Positions 1 to 5,442 of a stretch of DNA of 5,442 nucleotides are shown here, one piece after another. The position numbers were made by a program, and so were the translations under genes. Source of the stretch: Actinomycetales bacterium. GTDB taxonomy: Bacteria; Actinomycetota; Actinomycetes; Actinomycetales; Actinomycetaceae. The notes under the pieces were generated by a model that was not told where the DNA came from, did no database searches, and saw only the letters and a program-made list of their open reading frames with translations. The DNA is taken from assembly GCA_012513625.1 (NCBI GenBank), contig JAAZBW010000210.1:1-5442 (forward strand), read 5' to 3'. How positions within the stretch are numbered: the first letter of the stretch is position 1; each line of letters opens with the position of its first letter.

Positions 1-752
1 CCGAGGTGTGGGACCCCCTCGACTACCGCTGGGTGATCGAGATGACCCCCCTCGCGGTGCACGGCGGCATGAGCGGGGAGGAGTTCGTCTCCAACCTGGA
101 CTACACGGCCCATACCGCGGGCCTGTTCGCCGCTGAGCTCGCGGCGCAGGGGATCGCGGTGGAGGGCGAGCCCGCCCGCATGCGCGCCCCGGAGGGGGCG
201 GAGCTGGTGGGCATGGTGGAGTCCGCCACGGTGGAGGAGGTCACCGGATGGATGATGAAGTCCTCCAACAACTCGGTCTCGGAGGCGCTCGCCCGCCACG
301 TGGCGATTGCCCGCAGCGAGGGGTCCACCGCGGCGGCCGGCGCCGCCGCCGTGACCGCCGAGATCGCGGCCCTCGGGCTGCCCTCCACCGGCCTCTACCT
401 CGCGGACACCTGCGGCCTCGCCTCCGAGAACCTCATCTCCGCGGAGCTGCTCGCCGCCACGATCCGGCTTGCGCACTCGGGAGAGGAGCCGCGGCTCCAG
501 TCCCTCCTCGCCTGGCTGCCGGTCTCCTACCTGGACGGCACCCTGGCGGGCCGGATCCCCAACGCTCCGGGTGAGATCCGCGCCAAGACAGGCACCCTCA
601 ACCGGGTCATTTCCCTCACCGGGATTGTGGAGGCGCGCTCCGGCTCCCGGGTGATCTTCTCCATCGTGGCGGCGGGCCTGGAGCCCGGGACCGCCTACAG
701 CGCCCGCATGCGGATCGACCAGTTCGTCACCGCTCTCGCCGAAACCGCCTGA
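1..752 (+). CDS. dacB: D-alanyl-D-alanine carboxypeptidase/endopeptidase, PBP4 family (5'-truncated by window edge)
   Basis: This is the C-terminal half of a class C (PBP4/DacB, peptidase S13) penicillin-binding protein. The family acts outside the cytoplasmic membrane, removing the terminal D-Ala of peptidoglycan stem peptides and often cleaving cross-links. The frame is open from base 3, so the GTG at 6 is an internal codon and not the start; about 249 of the family's usual 400-500 residues are present. Counting from that GTG codon as residue 1, the SxN-type motif is SNN at 87-89 in the context MMKSSNNSVSEAL, and the KTG triad is at 194-196 in AKTGTLNRVISLTG. An LDGTLAGR segment at 176-183 and the DTCGLASENLIS segment at 134-145 also match the family. 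The SxxK nucleophile motif and the signal peptide must lie upstream, outside the window. The usual D-G/A-S-G-L segment reads D-T-C-G-L here. It ends at TGA 750-752, 28 nt before the next gene. The family call is secure from the motifs. Confidence 0.95.
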   Translation, partial: EVWDPLDYRWVIEMTPLAVHGGMSGEEFVSNLDYTAHTAGLFAAELAAQGIAVEGEPARMRAPEGAELVGMVESATVEEVTGWMMKSSNNSVSEALARHVAIARSEGSTAAAGAAAVTAEIAALGLPSTGLYLADTCGLASENLISAELLAATIRLAHSGEEPRLQSLLAWLPVSYLDGTLAGRIPNAPGEIRAKTGTLNRVISLTGIVEARSGSRVIFSIVAAGLEPGTAYSARMRIDQFVTALAETA

Positions 753-768
753 CACCCTCGGCGTGAAC

Positions 769-780
769 TACCGTGGAGCC
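769..780 (+). promoter_or_regulatory. Possible -10 element of a leaderless promoter for the metalloprotease gene
   Basis: TACCGT at 769-774 fits the actinobacterial TANNNT -10 pattern. It lies six bases before the ATG at 781, the spacing expected if transcription starts at the A of the start codon. A CTGACA at 749-754 resembles a -35 box, but the 14-nt spacer is short. The only Shine-Dalgarno-like bases, GGAG at 775-778, sit just two bases from the ATG, too close for normal use, which also favours leaderless initiation or coupling to dacB. This is inferred from sequence pattern only. Confidence 0.35.
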
Positions 781-1794
781 ATGACACAGCTTCCCTGGGA
801 GATCGCCGCGCGGCGGGCGGGCCAGCTCGCGCCAGCGGGTCCCTCTGGCTCCCGCGCCGCTCTGCGCGGCGTGGTGGCCTCACTCCGGCGGGCTGCTGAG
901 ACGGCGCCCGAACTCGTGGCCGGAATCACCGGACTCACGGCCGCCGCCGCGGCCGCCTCCCACTTCCCCGTGCACGTGGTTGACCGGGCCCGGTGGGCCG
1001 AGGCGAATGCCGAGCTGTTCGCCACCATGGCCGGTGACGCACTCGGCCTCGATGGCCGAGTCCAGGCCCGCCTCGCCGCCGAGGAGACGGGGGTGCTGCT
1101 CTCGGTGCTCTCCACCCGCGTGCTCGGCCAGTTCGACCCCTACATCGCCGGTGGCCGGCTCCTGCTGGTGGCCCCCAACATGGTGCAGCTGGAGCGCCAG
1201 CTTGATCTGGACGTGATGGACTTCCGGCTCTGGGTCTGCCTCCACGAGCAGACCCACGCCGTGCAGTTCGCGGCCGCACCCTGGCTGGCACCGCACCTCC
1301 TCGGCCGCATCCGGGCCGTGACCGCCGGACTCGGAGAGGTGGAGGCGGGTCCCGTCCGGGTGAAGTCCGCGGTCCAGGCGGTCACGGACCTCGTCCGCGG
1401 CAAGGACGGCGCGGTGGGCCTACTCTCCGCCCTCCTCAGCCCCGAGGAGCGGGAGGAGCTCGATTCGCTGATCGCCATCATGAGTCTCCTCGAGGGCCAC
1501 GCGGACGTGGTGATGGATGAGGTGGGGCCCGCCCGGATCCCCTCGGTGCGCCGCATCCGCGCCAGCTTCGAGCGCCGCCGAGACGGCGTGGGGCTCATGG
1601 ACACCCTCATCCGCCGCCTCACCGGGATGTCGGACAAGATCGCCCAGTATCGCGAAGGCGCCTCATTCGTGCGGGGCGTGGTGGCGAAGTCCGGCCACGC
1701 GGGGCTGAACGCCGTGTGGTCCGGGCCCGAGAACCTGCCCCGGCCCGGGGAGATCGCGCACCCCGACCGTTGGGTGCAGCGCGTCCACGGCTGA
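781..1794 (+). CDS. Zinc-dependent metalloprotease of the Zincin_2/DUF2342 family, function unknown
   Basis: The 337-residue protein resembles the actinobacterial Zincin_2 (DUF2342) family, annotated as zinc-dependent metalloproteases or, by phylogenetic profile only, as 'coenzyme F420 biosynthesis-associated' proteins. Its substrate is not established as far as I know. The zinc signature HEQTH (HExxH type) is at residues 155-159 in LWVCLHEQTHAVQF, and a downstream EGHAD at 238-242 in SLLEGHADVVMD could supply the third metal ligand. The family's C-terminal signature, GLNAVW followed by LPRPGEIAHPDRWV, is also present. There is no convincing signal peptide or transmembrane helix, so it is probably cytoplasmic; the Ala-rich stretch near residues 53-59 is short. 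I chose ATG 781 over the in-frame GTG at 763, which would add VNYRGA and has no ribosome binding site, because conservation-like sequence begins at MTQLPWEIA. Its TGA (1792-1794) shares one base with the tilS ATG, so the two are probably translationally coupled. Family assignment is good; enzymatic activity is inferred. Confidence 0.85.
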   Translation: MTQLPWEIAARRAGQLAPAGPSGSRAALRGVVASLRRAAETAPELVAGITGLTAAAAAASHFPVHVVDRARWAEANAELFATMAGDALGLDGRVQARLAAEETGVLLSVLSTRVLGQFDPYIAGGRLLLVAPNMVQLERQLDLDVMDFRLWVCLHEQTHAVQFAAAPWLAPHLLGRIRAVTAGLGEVEAGPVRVKSAVQAVTDLVRGKDGAVGLLSALLSPEEREELDSLIAIMSLLEGHADVVMDEVGPARIPSVRRIRASFERRRDGVGLMDTLIRRLTGMSDKIAQYREGASFVRGVVAKSGHAGLNAVWSGPENLPRPGEIAHPDRWVQRVHG

Positions 1795-2855
1795 TGGGTC
1801 CCACCGAGCGCGTGGCCCGGGCGCGCACCGCCGTCGCCGCCCTCGGGCTCCCCGCCGGCGCCCGTGTGGTGGTGGCCTGCTCCGGCGGCGCCGACTCGCT
1901 CGCACTCGCCGCCACCACCGCGCACGTGGCCCCGCGTGCGGGCTGGCTGGCGAGCGCCGCCATCGTGGACCACTCCCTCCGCGCCGATTCCGCCAGCGAG
2001 GCCGTCCGCGCCGCCGCCCTCTGCGAATCCCTCGGACTACCCGCCGAGGTGCGCCGCGTCAGGGCGGACGGCCCCGGCGGGCCGGAGGCCGCCGCCCGGG
2101 ACGCCCGCTACGCCGCCCTCGCGGACGTGGCAGGGCCAGACGGGCTCGTGCTCCTCGGCCACACGCTCGACGACCAGGCCGAGACCGTCCTCCTCGGCCT
2201 CGCCCGCGGCTCCGGCGCCCGCTCGCTGGCCGGGATGGCAGCCTCCACGGGCCGCTACCGCCGCCCCCTGCTCGCGCTCACCCGCGCGGACACTGCGGGC
2301 ATCTGCGCGGACCTCGGCCTCGTCCCCGTCGAGGACCCCACCAACCAGCCGGACGGGCCGTGGCGCCGCGCCGACGGCGGCCCGCTGCGCCGCACCGCCC
2401 TCCGCCACCACGTGATCCCGGCGCTCGAAGAGGCCCTCGGCGGCGGCGTGATCCCGGCGCTCGCCCGCACCGCGGACCTCCTGCGCGCAGATGCCGACTA
2501 CCTGGAGGCCACCGCCGCCGAGGCGCTCGCCGCTGCCCGGATTGCCGACGACGGAACGCACCCACCGTCGTCGTCCCCCGACGACGGAACTCGCCCCGCG
2601 TCGTCGTCCCTCACCCTGGCCGCGGACCGGCTCGCGGGCCTCCCGGACGCCGTGCGCACCCGGGTGCTGCACCGCGCCATAATGGACCTGGCACCTCCCG
2701 GCGCGCGCGGCGCGGTGGGAAGCCGGCACGTCGAGGCCGTTGACCGGCTCCTCGTGTCCTACCGCGGACAGGGACCCGCCCACCTGCCCGGGTTCGTAGT
2801 GGCCCGGCGGGAGGGTGATCGGCTTGTCATCGCGCACGAGCCGCGCGAGGAATGA
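1794..2855 (+). CDS. tilS: tRNA(Ile)-lysidine synthetase
   Basis: TilS uses ATP and lysine to convert C34 of the CAU anticodon of tRNA(Ile2) to lysidine. This switches its identity from methionine to isoleucine so that AUA is read correctly; the gene is normally essential. The 353-residue protein opens with a PP-loop ATPase domain: SGGADS at 30-35 (VVVACSGGADSLALA), VDHSLR at 58-63, LGHTLDDQAETVLLGLARG at 121-139, GMAA at 147-150, RPLL at 157-160 and EDPTN at 180-184. RTALRHHVIPALEEAL at 200-215 is the usual family segment after the core. The C-terminal half ends with a family-typical GQGPAHLPGFVVARREGDRLVI. ATG 1794 was chosen because it overlaps the upstream stop as TGATG and begins just before family-like sequence; there is no Shine-Dalgarno sequence, so coupling is likely. 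Oddities are an in-frame duplicated 11-residue unit at residues 252-273 (DDGTHPPSSSP, DDGTRPASSSL) and a repeated VIPAL. All motifs expected of the catalytic core are present, so it should be functional. Confidence 0.95.
   Translation: MGPTERVARARTAVAALGLPAGARVVVACSGGADSLALAATTAHVAPRAGWLASAAIVDHSLRADSASEAVRAAALCESLGLPAEVRRVRADGPGGPEAAARDARYAALADVAGPDGLVLLGHTLDDQAETVLLGLARGSGARSLAGMAASTGRYRRPLLALTRADTAGICADLGLVPVEDPTNQPDGPWRRADGGPLRRTALRHHVIPALEEALGGGVIPALARTADLLRADADYLEATAAEALAAARIADDGTHPPSSSPDDGTRPASSSLTLAADRLAGLPDAVRTRVLHRAIMDLAPPGARGAVGSRHVEAVDRLLVSYRGQGPAHLPGFVVARREGDRLVIAHEPREE
2411..2463 (+). repeat. 17-bp perfect direct repeat within tilS
   Basis: CGTGATCCCGGCGCTCG occurs at 2411-2427 and again at 2447-2463, exactly 36 bases (12 codons) apart. 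In protein terms this gives VIPAL-EEALGGG-VIPAL at TilS residues 207-224. Both positions appear to be natural family positions, so the protein is not obviously disrupted. The identity at DNA level may reflect a short duplication, local gene conversion or chance under strong codon bias. Confidence 0.9.
2547..2612 (+). repeat. 33-bp imperfect tandem repeat with palindromic arms, in frame within tilS
   Basis: Two adjacent 33-bp units, 2547-2579 and 2580-2612, agree at 28 of 33 positions. Each starts with GACGACGGAAC and ends with GTCGTCGTCCC plus C or T and C. Each unit is itself palindromic: GACGACGG (2547-2554) pairs with CCGTCGTC (2565-2572), and GACGACG (2580-2586) with CGTCGTC (2599-2605). 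A tighter alternative hairpin spans the junction: CGTCGTC (2569-2575), a CCCC loop, then GACGACG (2580-2586). Unit length is a multiple of three, so tilS stays open and gains a 22-residue hydrophilic Asp/Pro/Ser segment. It may be a duplicated small palindromic element or simple slippage. Confidence 0.9.
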
Positions 2856-2859
2856 GGAG
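2855..2859 (+). promoter_or_regulatory. Ribosome binding site deciding the hpt GTG start
   Basis: AGGAG at 2855-2859, within the purine run GAGGAGAAGG just after the tilS stop, sits six bases before GTG 2866. The nearby ATGs at 2852 and 2870 are in another frame, and the upstream in-frame GTG at 2815 lies inside tilS without a comparable site. This fixes the hpt start at 2866. Confidence 0.8.
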
Positions 2860-2865
2860 AAGGCA

Positions 2866-3420
2866 GTGGATGCGAAGGACGTCGGGGGCGATCTCGAGAA
2901 GATCCTGATTACGGCAGAACAGATCGACGCACGGCTGACGGAGCTGGCCGCAGAGATCGACGAGTACTACCAGGGCGAGGAGATCCTGCTCGTGGGCGTC
3001 CTCAACGGGGCGGTGATGGCGATGGCGGACCTCTCCCGCAAGATACACACCTCCACCCGGATGGACTGGATGGCGGTCTCCTCCTACGGATCGGGCACCA
3101 AGTCCTCCGGCGTGGTGCGCATCCTCAAGGACCTGGCCTCGGACATCCACGACGTGAACGTGCTGATCGTGGAGGACATCATCGACTCTGGCCTCACACT
3201 CTCGTGGCTGCTCGCGAACCTGCGCTCGCGGGAACCGAAGTCCCTGCGGATCGCCACGGTGCTCCGCAAGCCGGACGCCGCCAAGGTGGAGGTGGAGGTG
3301 GACCACGTGGGGTTCGACATCGCGAACGAGTTCGTGGTGGGCTACGGGCTCGACTACGCGGGGCGCTACCGTTCGCTGCCGTTCGTGGGCACCCTGGCAC
3401 CGCACGTCTACGGGGCGTGA
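2866..3420 (+). CDS. hpt: Hypoxanthine phosphoribosyltransferase
   Basis: This cytoplasmic purine-salvage enzyme transfers phosphoribose from PRPP to hypoxanthine (and usually guanine), giving IMP (or GMP). The 184-residue length is normal for bacterial Hpt. The PRPP-binding signature is VLIVEDIIDSGLTL at residues 99-112, with the acidic pair E103-D104. The PP-loop LVGVLNGAVM is at 42-51, and the flexible catalytic loop region SSYGSGTKSSG is at 72-82. The nucleobase-binding end, VGFDIANEFVVGYGLDYAGRYR, is at 148-169, with the family's typical close LPFVG. The start is GTG 2866, supported by the AGGAG six bases upstream. The gene follows tilS by only 10 nt and is most likely co-transcribed with it. 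The hpt-ftsH adjacency is very common in Gram-positive bacteria. In Bacillus subtilis, HprT and TilS have been reported to act together on ftsH expression; whether that holds here is unknown. The identification is secure; the exact base preference cannot be read from the sequence. Confidence 0.95.
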   Translation: MDAKDVGGDLEKILITAEQIDARLTELAAEIDEYYQGEEILLVGVLNGAVMAMADLSRKIHTSTRMDWMAVSSYGSGTKSSGVVRILKDLASDIHDVNVLIVEDIIDSGLTLSWLLANLRSREPKSLRIATVLRKPDAAKVEVEVDHVGFDIANEFVVGYGLDYAGRYRSLPFVGTLAPHVYGA

Positions 3421-3447
3421 GGCTCGAGGTTGCGCGGGCGGCGAGCC
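3421..3447 (+). other. Small inverted repeat after hpt (weak hairpin)
   Basis: GGCTCG at 3421-3426, immediately after the hpt stop, can pair with CGAGCC at 3442-3447 around a 15-nt loop. The stem is only six pairs and no T-tract follows, so it is not a convincing intrinsic terminator. It overlaps the candidate ftsH promoter, so it could also be chance in GC-rich DNA. Confidence 0.3.
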
Positions 3448-3456
3448 CGATAGGCT
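3430..3456 (+). promoter_or_regulatory. Candidate promoter upstream of ftsH
   Basis: TAGGCT at 3451-3456 is a good match to actinobacterial sigma-A-type -10 elements. TTGCGC at 3430-3435 could be a -35 element, though the 15-nt spacer is shorter than the usual 16-19. If used, the start site would fall near 3463, leaving a leader of about 70 nt before the ftsH ATG. The location in the only sizeable gap of the window supports the idea; it is a pattern match only. Confidence 0.4.
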
Positions 3457-3519
3457 CCACAGCCAACGCCCAGTAACGGCACGTACATTTCGAGGCGTTC
3501 ACGCTCTACGAAGGGATCC

Positions 3520-3523
3520 AGGG
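3520..3523 (+). promoter_or_regulatory. Probable ribosome binding site of ftsH
   Basis: AGGG at 3520-3523 lies nine bases before ATG 3533. A second purine run, GAAGGGA at 3510-3516, is too distant. No other ATG, GTG or TTG precedes 3533 in frame close by, and the lysine-rich N-terminus followed by a membrane helix is typical of FtsH, so ATG 3533 is the likely start. Confidence 0.6.
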
Positions 3524-3532
3524 CCACACCCG

Positions 3533-5442
3533 ATGGAAACGAAGAAGAAGAAGGCACGTAGTCCGCAGGCTGTGTGGGGGTTGCTCGCCCTCGCGATTGG
3601 GTTCTTCCTGCTGTTCAGCCTCCTCACCAGCCCGCAGGTGAGCACGATCCCCACCTCGGAGGGCCTCGAGTTGCTCCGTGGCACCACGGTGAACCGCGTG
3701 GAGATCAACGGGGTGGACCAGAAGGTCAGCCTGGAACTCTCACGCGCTCACACCACGCAGCTGAAGGATGGCGGCACCCGGGACGTGGGCACGGACGTGG
3801 CGTTCTACTACGTGGACCCGCAGGGCGATGAGGTGGTGCGGCTCGTCAACGCTGCGGACCCGTCCGGCGGCTTCAACTCGGTGATGCCGCAGCCGAGCTT
3901 CCTCGTCTCGATCCTTTCCCTCATCCTGCCGCTCCTCATCTTCGTGGGAATCTTCTGGTTCCTCATGAGCCGCATGCAGGGCGGTGCGGGTGGCGTGATG
4001 AAGTTCGGGAAGTCGCGCGCCAAGATGGTGAACAAGGAGAACCCGGACGTCACGTTCTTGGATGTGGCGGGCGTGGACGAGGCTGTGGAGGAACTCGAGG
4101 AGATCAAGGAGTTCCTCTCCGAGCCCGCCAAGTTCCAGGCCGTGGGCGCCAAGATCCCGAAGGGCGTGTTGCTCTACGGCCCGCCCGGAACCGGCAAGAC
4201 CCTGATCGCACGTGCCGTGGCGGGCGAGGCCGGGGTGCCGTTCTACTCCATCTCCGCCTCCGAGTTCGTGGAGATGTTCGTGGGCGTGGGCGCCTCCCGC
4301 GTGCGGGACCTGTTCGACCAGGCAAAGGAAAACTCGCCGGCCATCATCTTCATCGACGAGATCGATGCGGTGGGCCGCCACCGCGGCGCCGGCATGGGCG
4401 GCGGCCACGATGAACGGGAGCAGACCCTGAACCAGCTCCTCGTGGAGATGGACGGCTTCGACGCCACCACGAACGTGATCCTGATTGCCGCCACGAACCG
4501 GCCGGATGTGCTCGATCCCGCCCTGCTGCGGCCGGGCCGCTTCGACCGGCAGATCTCCGTGGAGGCTCCGGACCTGCGGGGCCGCCTGAAGATCCTCGAG
4601 GTCCACGCCAAGGGGAAGCCGATGAGTTCGAAAGTGGAACTGCGTGCCGTGGCAAAGCGCACCCCCGGCTTCACGGGCGCGGACCTCGCGAACGTGCTGA
4701 ACGAGGCCGCCCTCCTCACGGCCCGTTCCAACGCTGACCTGATTGACAACCGCGCGCTCGACGAGGCGATCGACCGCGTGATTGCAGGGCCTCAGAAGCG
4801 CTCCCGCATGATGAACGAGAAGGAGAAGAAGATCACGGCATACCACGAGGGCGGCCACGCCCTCGTGGCGGCGGCCCTGCGCTACACGGACCCTGTCACC
4901 AAGGTGACGATCCTCCCGCGCGGCCGGGCGCTCGGCTACACGATGGTGATGCCCACGGAGGACCGTTATTCCACCTCCCGCAATGAACTCCTTGACCAGC
5001 TCGCGTACGCGATGGGTGGACGCGTGGCGGAGGAACTCGTGTTCCACGATCCCACCACTGGTGCTTCCAACGATATTGAGAAGGCGACCGCGATCGCCCG
5101 CAAGATGGTGACCCAGCTCGGCATGAGTGCCCGCGTGGGATCGGTCAAGCTCGGCACCTCCAACTCGGAGCCGTTCCTCGGCCGTGACCTCGGCCACCAG
5201 CGGGACTACTCCGAGGAGATGGCCGGCGTGATCGACCAGGAGGTGCGCTCCCTCATGGACTTCGCGCACGAGGAGGCGTGGGAGGTGCTCAACGAGTACC
5301 GCGAGGTACTCGACCACCTCGTACTCGAACTCCTGGAGCGGGAGACCCTGAACGAGAAGGACCTCCGGGAGGTGTTCGGCCCGGTGGTCAAGCGCGAGCC
5401 GCGAGAGGTGTGGACCACGGACCCCTCGCGCCCCGTCTCGAA
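3533..5442 (+). CDS. ftsH: ATP-dependent zinc metalloprotease FtsH (3'-truncated by window edge)
   Basis: FtsH is a hexameric, membrane-anchored AAA+ protease that extracts and degrades misfolded membrane proteins and selected cytosolic regulators. 636 residues are present with no stop, so only the extreme C-terminus is missing. The N-terminal METKKKKAR stretch is cytoplasmic. TM1 is at about 13-31, an extracytoplasmic FtsH domain at about 33-120, and TM2 at about 123-145. The AAA module has Walker A GPPGTGKT at 216-223, pore motif FVG at 249-251, Walker B IIFIDE at 271-276 and the second region of homology TNRPDVLDPALLRPGRFDR at 321-339, with arginine fingers at R333 and R336. The M41 protease domain has HEGGH at 438-442 and a probable third zinc ligand D514 in TGASNDIEKAT. 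HEGGH replaces the commoner HEAGH but keeps HExxH; I recall the same form in mycobacterial FtsH, so I regard it as a lineage trait. The gene is 112 nt downstream of hpt and may have its own promoter. Identification is essentially certain. Confidence 0.98.
   Translation, partial: METKKKKARSPQAVWGLLALAIGFFLLFSLLTSPQVSTIPTSEGLELLRGTTVNRVEINGVDQKVSLELSRAHTTQLKDGGTRDVGTDVAFYYVDPQGDEVVRLVNAADPSGGFNSVMPQPSFLVSILSLILPLLIFVGIFWFLMSRMQGGAGGVMKFGKSRAKMVNKENPDVTFLDVAGVDEAVEELEEIKEFLSEPAKFQAVGAKIPKGVLLYGPPGTGKTLIARAVAGEAGVPFYSISASEFVEMFVGVGASRVRDLFDQAKENSPAIIFIDEIDAVGRHRGAGMGGGHDEREQTLNQLLVEMDGFDATTNVILIAATNRPDVLDPALLRPGRFDRQISVEAPDLRGRLKILEVHAKGKPMSSKVELRAVAKRTPGFTGADLANVLNEAALLTARSNADLIDNRALDEAIDRVIAGPQKRSRMMNEKEKKITAYHEGGHALVAAALRYTDPVTKVTILPRGRALGYTMVMPTEDRYSTSRNELLDQLAYAMGGRVAEELVFHDPTTGASNDIEKATAIARKMVTQLGMSARVGSVKLGTSNSEPFLGRDLGHQRDYSEEMAGVIDQEVRSLMDFAHEEAWEVLNEYREVLDHLVLELLERETLNEKDLREVFGPVVKREPREVWTTDPSRPVS

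Overview
The window is a dense, GC-rich, entirely plus-strand bacterial segment. It carries five genes in the order dacB (3' part), a Zincin_2-type metalloprotease gene, tilS, hpt and ftsH (5' part). This order, the high G+C at third codon positions, GTG initiation and FtsH with an HEGGH rather than HEAGH zinc motif all point to Actinomycetota. An Actinomycetales or Micrococcales member is plausible, but I cannot name a genus from this sequence alone.

Layout. Positions 1-752 encode the C-terminal half of a D-alanyl-D-alanine carboxypeptidase/endopeptidase (PBP4 family), cut by the left window edge. After a 28-nt gap holding a possible leaderless promoter, 781-1794 encodes a predicted zinc-dependent protease of unestablished function. 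Its stop codon shares one base with the tilS start (TGATG). TilS (1794-2855) is the tRNA(Ile)-lysidine synthetase; it carries an in-frame 33-bp tandem duplication with hairpin potential in a loop of its C-terminal half. Ten bases later hpt (2866-3420) starts at a GTG with a good Shine-Dalgarno sequence and encodes hypoxanthine phosphoribosyltransferase. A 112-nt intergenic region with a possible promoter precedes ftsH (3533 to the right edge), the membrane-anchored AAA+ protease, which lacks only its extreme C-terminus.

The genes form a housekeeping cluster: cell-wall trimming, an uncharacterised protease, decoding of AUA codons, purine salvage and membrane protein quality control. The metalloprotease, tilS and hpt are packed tightly enough to be one transcription and translation unit. 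FtsH probably has its own promoter as well as any read-through.

I see no mobile element, CRISPR array, tRNA or rRNA gene, or novel multi-gene defence or biosynthetic system. The most unusual local signal is the tandem palindromic repeat inside tilS. The least understood gene is the metalloprotease.
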